Shown: positions 24,603 to 32,354 of the stretch, piece by piece | How positions within the stretch are numbered: position 1 is the first letter of the stretch | Layout of the letters: every line of letters begins with the position of its first letter | Source of the DNA: an uncultured Christensenella sp. | Lineage (GTDB): Bacteria > Bacillota > Clostridia > Christensenellales > Borkfalkiaceae | Length of the DNA: 59,159 nt | Direction: 5' to 3' | Assembly: GCA_910585235.1 (NCBI GenBank) | Contig: CAJUCM010000002.1 | Coordinates: 55,418 to 114,576, forward strand | Notes under the pieces: model-generated | The model's database searches: none | Seen by the model: the letters and a program-made list of their open reading frames with translations, nothing else | Told to the model about the DNA's origin: nothing | Translations under genes and position numbers: made by a program

Positions 24603-25529
24603 TTATCCGCTTTCGATATTATTTTTTTGTGAAATTTTGTTTTTTTGCGCTTCGCGTTTGGTTTTTTCAAGCCGATAGATGCAATTTCCTACCGCCGCGC
24701 CGATGATGACGACGTAACCCGCGATACTTAAAATTTTAGGGATCTGTCCGAGGAATAAGAATCCGAGGAGCGCCGCAAAGAGGACTTGCGCGTAGTCGAA
24801 CACTGCGATCTCTTTGGCGGGCGCCTGTTTGTAGGCGGCGGTGATAAAGAACTGTCCGCCCGCTGCGGAGAGCCCCGCAAGCACAAGATACAGCCATTGC
24901 ATTCCCGTCATGGGTTGATAATAGGCGATCATGAAGGGGAGGGAGACGAGCGAAGAAAACGCGGAGAACACGAAGATGATGAGGTCGTTGCGTTCGCCTT
25001 TTTTGCCGAGCACGCGGACGCAGGTGTAGGCGAATCCCGCGCAGGCGCCGCTTAAAAATCCCGAAATTGCGGGAACGATGTCCATATCGAAACGGGGATT
25101 GACGACGAGCATTGCGCCCGCAAACGCGATCAAGACAAAAATGATTTCGGGGATCGTGGGCTTTTCCTTCATGAGAAAGACGGAAAAGAGAATGGCGAAG
25201 AACGGGGAGAGTTTGTTTAAGATAGAAGCGTCGGAAATACTGCCGATATGGTCGATCGCATAGAAGTTCAGCACGACTCCCAAAAAGCCGATCCCCGCGC
25301 GCAGGAATAGCCAGAGGATACAGCTCTTATCGTGAATGCGAAATTTTTCTTTGGAAAAGACGAGCGTAAAAAATACGATGACCGTTGCAAAAAAGTTACG
25401 GAAAAAGACTTTCTGCATGAGCGGTAGGTCTCCCGCCAGACTCACGAACAGGTTCATGAGGGCGAATCCAAGCGCCGCTCCGAGAATAAAGAGGATCCCG
25501 TAAATTTTTTTCTTTGCTTCGCTCCGCAT
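24603..25529 (-). CDS. EamA/DMT-superfamily transporter (308 aa)
   Basis: Ten hydrophobic segments form two EamA repeats, as in RhaT-type drug/metabolite exporters. The first repeat has FVSLAGDLPLMQKVFFRNFFATV and the second FFITAAYKQAPAKEIAVFDYAQVLFAALLGFLFLGQ, both typical, split between helices. The substrate is unknown: amino acids, metabolites and drugs are all possible. ATG 25529 is chosen over a start 14 codons upstream, because that extension lies within the promoter. The C-terminal tail is charged (LEKTKREAQKNKISQKN). The gene stands alone. Confidence 0.9.
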   Translation of the reverse strand: MRSEAKKKIYGILFILGAALGFALMNLFVSLAGDLPLMQKVFFRNFFATVIVFFTLVFSKEKFRIHDKSCILWLFLRAGIGFLGVVLNFYAIDHIGSISDASILNKLSPFFAILFSVFLMKEKPTIPEIIFVLIAFAGAMLVVNPRFDMDIVPAISGFLSGACAGFAYTCVRVLGKKGERNDLIIFVFSAFSSLVSLPFMIAYYQPMTGMQWLYLVLAGLSAAGGQFFITAAYKQAPAKEIAVFDYAQVLFAALLGFLFLGQIPKILSIAGYVVIIGAAVGNCIYRLEKTKREAQKNKISQKNNIESG

Positions 25530-25538
25530 ACTCAAAAC

Positions 25539-25567
25539 ATTATATGCCGTTTGCCCGAAAAAGTCAA
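25539..25567 (-). promoter_or_regulatory. Promoter for the EamA transporter, near-leaderless
   Basis: Minus-strand TTGACT (25562-25567) and TATAAT (25539-25544) are 17 bp apart. The -10 ends 9 nt before the ATG at 25529. The -35 lies in the T-rich tail of the upstream terminator. Confidence 0.75.
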
Positions 25568-25601
25568 ACAAACGGCGCCCCGCATTTTACGGAACGCCGT
25601 T
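25562..25601 (-). terminator. Terminator of the D-2-hydroxyacid dehydrogenase gene
   Basis: On the minus strand, AACGGCG (25595-25601) pairs with CGCCGTT (25571-25577), with a small inner stem, then a TTTGTTTGACTTTTT-type tail. Confidence 0.75.
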
Positions 25602-25614
25602 AAAGAAAAAATAT

Positions 25615-26601
25615 TTATAGTTTGATCTCGTAGGGATTCGGCTGGTTTTTGCCGAAGAGTTCCAGACTTTTGAGCGCGCTTTCGACCATTGCCGACGTTG
25701 CCTCTTCGGTGAAGAACGCCTGATGAGGGGTATAGATGACGTTCGGGAACTGTTTGAGATAGAATATATCCCGCTTGGCAACGATCTGCGTGCCTAAATC
25801 GACGTGGCAGACGTTCTCCTCCTGTTCGATCGTGTCGATCCCCGCGCCGCCGATCTGTCCGTTTTCGATCGCCTCGACGAGCGCGTCCGTATCGACAAGG
25901 TCGCCCCGCGCGGTGTTGACAAGGAACGCGCCCCGTTTCATCATGTTCAGCCGTTCGCGGCTCAAAAGGTGGCGGTTCTCCTCGGTGTAGGGGATATGTA
26001 GCGTGAGTATGTCGCTGTTTTTCAAGAGATCGTCCAGCGCGGCGCATTGTACAAAAGAGGGCAACGTTTTCGGATCCACGAAAGGATCGTAGGCAAGGAT
26101 CTTACAGCCGAACCCGCTCAGGTTCTGCATGACGGCTCTGCCGATTTTTCCCGCGCCGATCACGCCGACCGTCATGGAACGCAGTTCTCTTCCGCACATT
26201 TCGTCGAGGGAGAAATCGTTCACAAGCGCGCGGATCACGGAAATTTTAGCTTTGCGCAGAAGCATCAGCATGAGCATGATTGTAAAGTCCGCCACGTTGT
26301 AGGGGCTGTAATGCGCGTTCGATACTCTGATCCCCAGTTTGTTCGCCGCCTTTACGTCGATATGGTTGAAGCCGATCGTGCGCGTGGCGATAAATTTAAC
26401 GCCCGCCTTTTTCAGCTCTTCCAGAAGTGCGGCGTCCAAAACGCTGTATCCCAGAATACTGATTCCCTCACAGCCCTGAACGAGCGAAAGACGGTCCATT
26501 GTCAGTTTTTCGCGGCTGATCGAAACTTCGAGCCCGTAGGAAGCGGCGCAGGCAAAATCCCTGTCCTCAAAATTCTTTACTTCAAATGCGGCGATTTTCA
26601 T
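25615..26601 (-). CDS. D-2-hydroxyacid dehydrogenase, D-lactate dehydrogenase type (328 aa)
   Basis: This NAD-dependent enzyme probably reduces pyruvate to D-lactate. The NAD-binding turn is VGVIGAGKIGRAVMQNL (about residues 147-163). The catalytic Arg is in FIATRTIGFNHID or, by family position, in VNTARGDLVDTDAL (about residue 235), the Glu in GIDTIEQEE, and the His in VIYTPHQAFFTEEA (about residue 295). The ATG at 26601 is preceded by AAGGAG. It has its own promoter just after the hydrogenase operon terminator. D-lactate production next to a hydrogenase suits a fermentative organism, though other 2-oxoacids could be substrates. Confidence 0.9.
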   Translation of the reverse strand: MKIAAFEVKNFEDRDFACAASYGLEVSISREKLTMDRLSLVQGCEGISILGYSVLDAALLEELKKAGVKFIATRTIGFNHIDVKAANKLGIRVSNAHYSPYNVADFTIMLMLMLLRKAKISVIRALVNDFSLDEMCGRELRSMTVGVIGAGKIGRAVMQNLSGFGCKILAYDPFVDPKTLPSFVQCAALDDLLKNSDILTLHIPYTEENRHLLSRERLNMMKRGAFLVNTARGDLVDTDALVEAIENGQIGGAGIDTIEQEENVCHVDLGTQIVAKRDIFYLKQFPNVIYTPHQAFFTEEATSAMVESALKSLELFGKNQPNPYEIKL

Positions 26602-26619
26602 GAGATACTCCTTATCTCT

Positions 26620-26648
26620 ATCATAGCAAATCCGGAAAAAAATGTCAA
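26620..26648 (-). promoter_or_regulatory. Promoter of the D-2-hydroxyacid dehydrogenase gene
   Basis: Minus-strand TTGACA (26643-26648) and TATGAT (26620-26625) are 17 bp apart, 10 bp after the hydrogenase operon terminator stem. Confidence 0.82.
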
Positions 26649-26657
26649 GGAAATAAG

Positions 26658-26688
26658 AACGCCCGCACGGGATTCCCGTGCGGGCGTT
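26658..26688 (-). terminator. Terminator of the hydCBA operon
   Basis: A perfect 14-bp GC-rich stem (26658-26671 with 26675-26688, 3-nt loop) lies just past the hydA stop. On the minus strand it is followed by a T-rich stretch. Confidence 0.85.
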
Positions 26689-26710
26689 TGGTTCAGGTCT
26701 TTTGAAACGC

Positions 26711-28435
26711 TCAGATCTTTTTATCGGCAGTGTAGCTCGTATGCAGAATCTTGTGCGCTTTGGGGCTGTTGGGGAATTGCAGGTAGTCGTTGTAGATGAC
26801 GTCCATAACGGGGGAGTCCGCACTGCGGCGGAATTCGTTGTTGACGTCCGCCGTGTAGAGAGCCTGCGCTCTTGCCGATTTCAGCTCCACGGTGTTGCGG
26901 ACGCTGTCGGAAAGGGTAGGCTGTCCGCCGCCGTTCACGCATCCGCCGGGGCAAGCCATGATTTCAACGAAATCGTACTGCTTTTCGCCCGATTTGATCT
27001 GTTTGACGATCGTTTCCGCATTGGCAAGTCCCGAAGCGACCGCGACGCGGACGGTGTTGCCCGCAACGAGATAAGTCGCTTCTTTGATTCCCTGCGTACC
27101 GCGTACCGCGAAGAAGTCGAGCACCTGGAAACTTCCGTCCATCATGTGCGCCGCCGTTCTGAGCGCCGCTTCCATAACGCCGCCCGTCGCGCCGAAGATT
27201 GCGCCGCCGCCCGTCGCCGTAGCGAAGGGATTGTCGAATTCCTCGTCGGGAAGATCGGTGAACTTGATGCCCGCCGTCTTGATCATGCGCGCAAGCTCGC
27301 GCGTCGTGATCGCCGCATCCACGTCGTTTATCATCTCTTCGCGCTTGCACTCGTTCTTTTTCGCCGTGCAGGGAATGACGGAGACGACGTACAGATTTTT
27401 GGGGTCGATTCCGTTCTTCTCGCACCAGTAGCTTTTAAGGAGCGCGCCGAACATCTGCTGGGGCGACTTGCAGGTGGAGAGGTGGGGGATCATTTCGGGA
27501 TATTTCTTTTCCACGAACTTGACCCAGCCGGGGCAACAGGAGGTGAACATGGGCATGGGTTTGCCCGTCTTGATGCGGTTGATGAGTTCGCTCGCCTCTT
27601 CCATAATGGTCAGGTCTGCGGTCACGTCCATATTGAAGACGTGCGCGGGACCGAGACGGCGGATCGCCGCCACCATTTTGCCCTCGACGTTCGTGCCGAC
27701 GGGCATATCGAACGCCTCGCCGAGCGTTGCGCGCACGGAGGGCGCGGTGAAGAACACGACCTGTTTCTGCTGGTTGGAGAGCGCCGCCCAAACTTCATCG
27801 ATCGTCGAGCGCTCGGAGAGCGCGCCGACGGGGCAGGCGACGATACACTGACCGCAACCTACGCAGACGGACTCTTTGAGGGGCATATCGAACGCACTGC
27901 CGATATGCACGTTGAAGCCTCTGCCGATATGTCCGATCGCGTTGACGTGCTGTTTCTCGCACGCCGCGACGCAGCGGGCGCAGTTGATGCACTTATCGTT
28001 GTCGCGGACGACTGCGGGAGCCGCGTCGTCAATGGGAAGAACAAGGTTCTCGCCCTGGAAACGGTCCTCGTCCACGCCGTAGCCCAAGGAGAGCTTCTGC
28101 AATTCGCAGTTGTGGTTTCTCTCGCAGGAGAGGCACTTTTTCTTGTGTTTGGAGAGGAGCAGTTCCAGCGTCATTTTACGGCTCTCTCTGCACTTCTCGG
28201 TGTTCGTTCTGACTTCCATGCCCTCTGCAACGGGATAGACGCAAGCCGCCACCAGCCCGCGCGCGCCCGTCGCTTCCACAAGGCACATACGGCAGGAGCC
28301 GACGCAGTTCACGTCTTTGAGATAGCAGAGCGTGGGAATTTCGATGTGGGCAAGTCTTGCCGCTTCCAGAATCGTCGTCCCTTCGGGAACGGTGACGGGA
28401 ATATTGTTGATTTTCAGATTGATATTTTTTGCCAT
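26711..28435 (-). CDS. hydA: [FeFe] hydrogenase catalytic subunit HydA (574 aa)
   Basis: The catalytic subunit reduces protons to H2 at an H-cluster. In order it has a [2Fe-2S] domain (C37, C48, C51, C65), a His-Cys3 [4Fe-4S] site (H97, C101, C104, C110), two [4Fe-4S] motifs (C149-C159 and C191-C201), and the H-cluster loops TSCCPGW (298-304), IPCTAKKNE (354-362) and MACPGGCVNGGGQ (493-505). In the second loop the usual Met before Pro-Cys is Ile354, a notable change. The C-terminal small-subunit segment is present. With HydB and HydC encoded directly upstream, it forms a trimeric NAD(P)H-linked, probably ferredoxin-bifurcating enzyme in the cytoplasm. Maturases HydE, HydF and HydG are not in this window. 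Confidence 0.95.
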   Translation of the reverse strand: MAKNINLKINNIPVTVPEGTTILEAARLAHIEIPTLCYLKDVNCVGSCRMCLVEATGARGLVAACVYPVAEGMEVRTNTEKCRESRKMTLELLLSKHKKKCLSCERNHNCELQKLSLGYGVDEDRFQGENLVLPIDDAAPAVVRDNDKCINCARCVAACEKQHVNAIGHIGRGFNVHIGSAFDMPLKESVCVGCGQCIVACPVGALSERSTIDEVWAALSNQQKQVVFFTAPSVRATLGEAFDMPVGTNVEGKMVAAIRRLGPAHVFNMDVTADLTIMEEASELINRIKTGKPMPMFTSCCPGWVKFVEKKYPEMIPHLSTCKSPQQMFGALLKSYWCEKNGIDPKNLYVVSVIPCTAKKNECKREEMINDVDAAITTRELARMIKTAGIKFTDLPDEEFDNPFATATGGGAIFGATGGVMEAALRTAAHMMDGSFQVLDFFAVRGTQGIKEATYLVAGNTVRVAVASGLANAETIVKQIKSGEKQYDFVEIMACPGGCVNGGGQPTLSDSVRNTVELKSARAQALYTADVNNEFRRSADSPVMDVIYNDYLQFPNSPKAHKILHTSYTADKKI

Positions 28436-28446
28436 TGTCGTTTACC

Positions 28447-30360
28447 TCACTTTCTCTCGATCGCCTTGAATTTGCAGTTTGCAAGGCATGCGCCGCACTT
28501 GATACATTTCGTGCCGTCGATCGCCATAGAGGGGAGTTTGTGCCCTGCGGCGACGTAGTCGGTCTTGGAAATCGCGTTTACGGGGCAATTCTTCGCGCAC
28601 AGACCGCATCCGATACATTTATCCTTGTCGATCGTGAAGTTGAGCATCGCCTTGCATACGCCCGCTTCGCACTTCTTTTCGTTGATGTGTTCTTCGTATT
28701 CGTTGCGGAAGTAGCGCATCGTGGAGAGTACGGGGTTGGGCGCGCTCTGACCGAGCGCGCAGAGGGAAGAGGACTTCATGTGAGATGCGAGTTCCTCGAT
28801 TTTCTGAATGTCGTCGGGTTCGCCCTTGCCCTCGGTGATCTTCGTCAGAAGCTGTAAAAGACGCTTGGTGCCGATACGGCAGGGGGTGCATTTTCCGCAG
28901 GATTCGTCCGCCGTAAATTCAAGATAGAATTTGGAGATGTCAACCATGCAGTTGCTGTCGTCGAGAATGATCATGCCGCCCGACCCCATCATGGAGCCGA
29001 TCGCAAGCAGGTTGTCGTAATCGATCGGCGTGTCGATGCACTGCGCGGGGATACATCCGCCCGAAGGTCCGCCCGTCTGCGCCGCTTTGAATTTTCTGCC
29101 GTTCGGGATCCCTCCGCCGATCTCTTCCACGATCTCGCGGAGCGTCGTTCCCATGGGAACTTCCACAAGTCCGACGTTGGTAATGTTTCCGCCGAGCGCG
29201 AACACTTTCGTGCCTTTGGAAGTTTCCGTTCCGATTTCGGAGAACCATTTTGCGCCCTTCGTGATGATGGGGTTGACGTTTGCCCAGGTCTCTACGTTGT
29301 TGAGAATGGTGGGTTTACCGAACAAACCTTTGACGGCGGGGAAGGGGGGACGGGGACGGGGTTCGCCTCTGTGTCCCTCGATCGAAGTCATGAGCGCGGT
29401 CTCTTCTCCGCAGACGAACGCGCCCGCGCCGAGACGGACTTCGATGTCGAAATCGAAACCGAGCCCTAAAATGTTTTCGCCGAGAAGTCCGCGCTCGTGC
29501 GCCTGGTCGATCGCGATTTTAAGGCGCTGTACGGCGATCGGGTATTCCGCACGCACATAGACGTAACCCTGATGCGCGCCGATCGCATAGCCCGCGATCG
29601 TCATTGCTTCGATCACGCAGTGGGGGTCTCCCTCCAAAACCGATCTGTCCATGAACGCGCCGGGGTCGCCTTCGTCGGCGTTACAGCAGACGTATTTCAC
29701 TTCGCCTTCGGAAGCCTTTGCAAACGCCCACTTTCTGCCGGTGGGGAAGCCCGCGCCGCCTCTTCCGCGCAAGCCCGAAGCGAGCATTTCGTTGATGACG
29801 TCGTCGGGCGTCATGCTCGTGAGAACTTTTTCGAGCGCTTCGTAGTCGCCCGCCGCGATCGCCTCTTCGATGTCTTCGGGCGCGATTACGCCGCAGTTTC
29901 TGAGAGCGATACGCAGTTGTTTTTTATAGAAAGGGGTCTCCGCAAAGGGAATGACCGATCCGTCTTTCATGACCGTTCCCTGATACAGCAGTTCCTTTAC
30001 GATTTCGCCGCCCTTTACAAGGTGCTTTTCCGCGACCGTGTTGACGTGTTCGGGCGTCATCTGCGAATAGAACGCGCCTTCGGGATAGACGATCATGATG
30101 GGACCCAACGAACAGAGTCCGAAACAGCCCGTTTTAACGACGAGCACGTCGTCGAGTTTGAGTTCTTTCAGCGATTTTTCAAGCTGTTCGATGACCTTCA
30201 TCGAGTGGGACGAGGTACAGCCCGTACCGCCGCACACGAGCACCTGTTTGCGGTAACCCGTTTTTTTAGCAAGTTTTTCGCCCTCTTCGCGGACGATGCG
30301 TCTCACTTTAATGAGGTCGCTCTTTGCTTTTCTGATCGATTCCAATTCCTGAATGGTCAT
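28447..30360 (-). CDS. hydB: NADH-binding hydrogenase subunit HydB, NuoF-like (637 aa)
   Basis: The flavin-containing subunit of the trimeric hydrogenase takes electrons from NADH. It begins with a thioredoxin-like [2Fe-2S] domain (VCGGTGCTSSHS, then TGCFGLCSLGP), followed by the NuoF core with the NADH/FMN glycine-rich SGLRGRGGAGFPTGRKW and CNADEGDPGAFMDR motifs, the [4Fe-4S] motif ESCGKCTPCRIGT, and two C-terminal ferredoxin [4Fe-4S] motifs (CIGCGLCAKNCP and CIKCGACLANC). The ATG at 30360 overlaps the HydC stop region and has GGGAGG 7 nt upstream; open frame further upstream belongs to hydC. It lies 11 bp before hydA. Confidence 0.95.
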   Translation of the reverse strand: MTIQELESIRKAKSDLIKVRRIVREEGEKLAKKTGYRKQVLVCGGTGCTSSHSMKVIEQLEKSLKELKLDDVLVVKTGCFGLCSLGPIMIVYPEGAFYSQMTPEHVNTVAEKHLVKGGEIVKELLYQGTVMKDGSVIPFAETPFYKKQLRIALRNCGVIAPEDIEEAIAAGDYEALEKVLTSMTPDDVINEMLASGLRGRGGAGFPTGRKWAFAKASEGEVKYVCCNADEGDPGAFMDRSVLEGDPHCVIEAMTIAGYAIGAHQGYVYVRAEYPIAVQRLKIAIDQAHERGLLGENILGLGFDFDIEVRLGAGAFVCGEETALMTSIEGHRGEPRPRPPFPAVKGLFGKPTILNNVETWANVNPIITKGAKWFSEIGTETSKGTKVFALGGNITNVGLVEVPMGTTLREIVEEIGGGIPNGRKFKAAQTGGPSGGCIPAQCIDTPIDYDNLLAIGSMMGSGGMIILDDSNCMVDISKFYLEFTADESCGKCTPCRIGTKRLLQLLTKITEGKGEPDDIQKIEELASHMKSSSLCALGQSAPNPVLSTMRYFRNEYEEHINEKKCEAGVCKAMLNFTIDKDKCIGCGLCAKNCPVNAISKTDYVAAGHKLPSMAIDGTKCIKCGACLANCKFKAIERK

Positions 30361-30851
30361 TTTGTTTCCTCCCTGTAAGAGTCGAGTATTCCTTTCACCA
30401 TGTCGGGCGTGAGTTTTCCGTAAACTTCTTCGCCGATCATCATGACGGGCGCAAGCCCGCAGGCGCCGACACAGCGGCAGCTGTCGATCGAGAACAGCCC
30501 GTCCTCGGTGCATTCGCCGCATTTGATGCCGAGCTGCTTTTCCACTTCTTCGAGGATCTTGTCCGATCCCTTTACGTAGCAAGCGGTGCCGAGGCATACG
30601 CTGATGCGGTGTTTTCCCTTGGGTTTGAGCGAGAATTGCGAATAAAACGTCGCCACGCCGTAAACTTCCGAAAGGGAAATGCCTAAGCCTTCCGCGATCG
30701 TTTTCTGTACTTCCATGGGCAGGTAACCGTAAATTCCCTGTGCCTCCTGTAAGATGTGCATGAGACAACCGGGAGTGCTGCGCGATTCGTTGATCACGGC
30801 TTTCAGTTTTTTAAGCTGCTCCGGAGTTCCGCACGGTGTGCATTGTTCCAT
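30357..30851 (-). CDS. hydC: Hydrogenase subunit HydC, NuoE-like [2Fe-2S] protein (164 aa)
   Basis: The smallest subunit carries a [2Fe-2S] thioredoxin-like fold, like NuoE of complex I. Ligands are seen in CLGTACYVKGSD and in SIDSCRCVGACGLAPV. The N-terminal half has the helical GCLMHILQEAQGIYGYLP motif. I start at ATG 30851, preceded by AGGAGG, rather than 21 codons upstream. It is first in the operon hydC-hydB-hydA and overlaps hydB by 4 nt. The promoter lies about 70 bp upstream. Confidence 0.95.
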   Translation of the reverse strand: MEQCTPCGTPEQLKKLKAVINESRSTPGCLMHILQEAQGIYGYLPMEVQKTIAEGLGISLSEVYGVATFYSQFSLKPKGKHRISVCLGTACYVKGSDKILEEVEKQLGIKCGECTEDGLFSIDSCRCVGACGLAPVMMIGEEVYGKLTPDMVKGILDSYREETK

Positions 30852-30917
30852 ATAAAACCTCCTATCTCTTGTGCGCCGTTTTTGATTCCGAACGGCGGCT
30901 TTCAATCGCTTCAATGT

Positions 30918-30946
30918 ATTATATCATAAATCTTTTGTTTTTTCAA
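30918..30946 (-). promoter_or_regulatory. Promoter of the hydCBA operon
   Basis: Minus-strand TTGAAA (30941-30946) and TATAAT (30918-30923) are 17 bp apart, giving a leader of about 60 nt. It is divergent from the HMA-protein promoter. Confidence 0.82.
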
Positions 30947-31001
30947 TCCAAAATCCATAATTTATGGTATTTTGTCGAAAAGATTTTTTTGGTAAACATA
31001 C

Positions 31002-31031
31002 TTGCTTCTTCCATAGAAAATATGGTATAAT
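31002..31031 (+). promoter_or_regulatory. Promoter of the HMA-domain protein, near-leaderless
   Basis: TTGCTT at 31002-31007 and an extended TGG-TATAAT at 31026-31031 are 18 bp apart. Eight nucleotides separate the -10 from the ATG at 31040. Confidence 0.6.
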
Positions 31032-31039
31032 ATTGAATC

Positions 31040-31267
31040 ATGAAAAAAGTGATCGAAACAGAGGGAATGTGCTGTAAAAAATGCGCCGAACGCGCGGAGA
31101 AAAAACTTCTGCTTGCGAACGGCGTTACGGGTGCTCGCGCCAACTATAAAAAAGGGACGATCCTCGTGGAATCGACCCTCGATGACGCGGAACTTTCCGC
31201 GATCGTAGACGGGGCGGGGTTTAAAGTTTTGAACGTCCGCGCGCGGAAGGGAATATTTGACCGGTGA
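31040..31267 (+). CDS. HMA-domain copper-chaperone-like protein (75 aa)
   Basis: This is a single heavy-metal-associated domain. The metal site is GMCCKKCAERAEKKL (Cys11, Cys12 and Cys15), where the usual MxCxxC has an extra Cys. The ferredoxin-like fold is supported by the alternating pattern up to GFKVLNVRARKG. It could bind Cu(I) or Zn(II) and deliver it to a pump; the only metal ATPase here is at 15.6 kb. No ribosome-binding site is visible and the promoter sits almost on the start codon. It has no operon partner. Confidence 0.82.
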   Translation: MKKVIETEGMCCKKCAERAEKKLLLANGVTGARANYKKGTILVESTLDDAELSAIVDGAGFKVLNVRARKGIFDR

Positions 31268-31288
31268 TATCCGGAACCAAAAACGGAA

Positions 31289-31371
31289 AAAAACAAAAAG
31301 CCCGATCAAGATAAGATAATATCATTTTTTCTTACTGAAATGTCGGAAAACGGAATATTTGATTGTCGGGC
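31289..31371 (-). terminator. Possible minus-strand terminator of the AraC regulator gene
   Basis: GCCCG-ATCAA (31300-31309) can pair with TTGAT and CGGGC (31359-31371) around a large 49-nt loop. On the minus strand it is followed by a T-rich tail. The long loop makes this weak. Confidence 0.4.
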
Positions 31372-31390
31372 ATGATTGAACATGATTCTT

Positions 31391-32197
31391 TTAAGTGATA
31401 GAATCTGGGGAGAGATATTTCTTGGGCGAAGTTCCGTAATATTGCTTAAAACAGCGGTAGAACGTCTGGAACGAACCGAACCCGCAGTCGAGCGCGGTAC
31501 CGATCATATCCGCCTGTTTGTTCTCCTGCATGGCGGCGATAAAGCGGCGGATCCTCAGCCGCGCCATGTATTCGTTCAGACTGAATTTGAAAAAGCGGTT
31601 GAACATACGGGAAAAGTAATACTTGCTGTACCCGAACTTTGCGGCAAGCGTTCCGAGCGTCACTTCCGCGTGGTAGTGTTCTTCCAGATAGTTGAGAATT
31701 TTCTGCATGAGTCCGACGTCTGCGTCGGCGGTCGTTTTCAATCCGACCGCGTTCACGGCGAGCCCCATGACGACGTTTGCATACCCCTGCAACAACAGGG
31801 GGGAATTTTGCGCCTCGTCTAATTTTATAAGCGCCGCGAAAAGTTCTCTGCATTGGGTCGGATCGGTAAGGAAAGAGGCGGCGAGCCGCCGTTTGCCTTT
31901 GAGTTTCAGATAGTCGGTCAGAACCTCATACGGAAGAATGGTAACGAACACGTCTTTGCCGTAAGAGTTGAACGAGTGAATGTCGAAGCAGTCGGCAATG
32001 CAGATCTCCCCCGGATGCAGTACGCGCTCTTCGCCGTTGACGAGCGCATACACTTCGTCGTTGAGTGCGACGAGAATTTCCACCGATTGGTGCCAGTGGG
32101 GTTCGACGTCGGAAGTGCCGTGAATGGTCTCGATTTCCGTGACGCCCGCGCGCCACGCTTCATAGGTCGCCGTAAGGCTTTTCGGATTTTTCTTCAT
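31391..32197 (-). CDS. AraC-family transcriptional regulator with cupin sensor (268 aa)
   Basis: The N-terminal half is a cupin-like sensing domain (VEPHWHQSVEILVALNDEV, VLHPGEICIADCFDIHSF). The C-terminal half is an AraC DNA-binding domain with two helix-turn-helix units (VTLGTLAAKFGYSKYYFSRMFN and AALDCGFGSFQTFYRCFKQYYGTSPKKY, shown in parts). It reads away from the glycan cluster that begins at 32355 and most likely controls it in response to a sugar. I prefer ATG 32197; a TTG five codons upstream is possible. No clear ribosome-binding site is seen for either. Confidence 0.9.
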   Translation of the reverse strand: MKKNPKSLTATYEAWRAGVTEIETIHGTSDVEPHWHQSVEILVALNDEVYALVNGEERVLHPGEICIADCFDIHSFNSYGKDVFVTILPYEVLTDYLKLKGKRRLAASFLTDPTQCRELFAALIKLDEAQNSPLLLQGYANVVMGLAVNAVGLKTTADADVGLMQKILNYLEEHYHAEVTLGTLAAKFGYSKYYFSRMFNRFFKFSLNEYMARLRIRRFIAAMQENKQADMIGTALDCGFGSFQTFYRCFKQYYGTSPKKYLSPDSIT

Positions 32198-32241
32198 AGA
32201 TGTTTTGCGCAATATTTGAGAATAATTTCCGTAAAAACAGG

Positions 32242-32270
32242 TAGAAAGCGGGCTATTTCTGCGCTATACT
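32242..32270 (+). promoter_or_regulatory. Tentative promoter of the glycan cluster
   Basis: TAGAAA at 32242-32247 and TATACT at 32265-32270 are 17 bp apart. The match to consensus is moderate. The 157-bp gap to the divergent AraC gene is the expected place for the regulator's sites. Confidence 0.4.
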
Positions 32271-32354
32271 TGTTTTAAGTTAAGAATATTATAACCGTTC
32301 CGAGAAAAAAATTCAAGCGGTTTCTTAACTAAAAAAGAAAACGGAGAAATAATT

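Noticed and set aside
26678..28558. A 626-codon open frame on the plus strand opposite hydA and the hydB end
   Set aside because: It is a reading-frame shadow of a GC-biased gene: no ribosome-binding site, no family features, and the minus-strand HydA has every expected motif.
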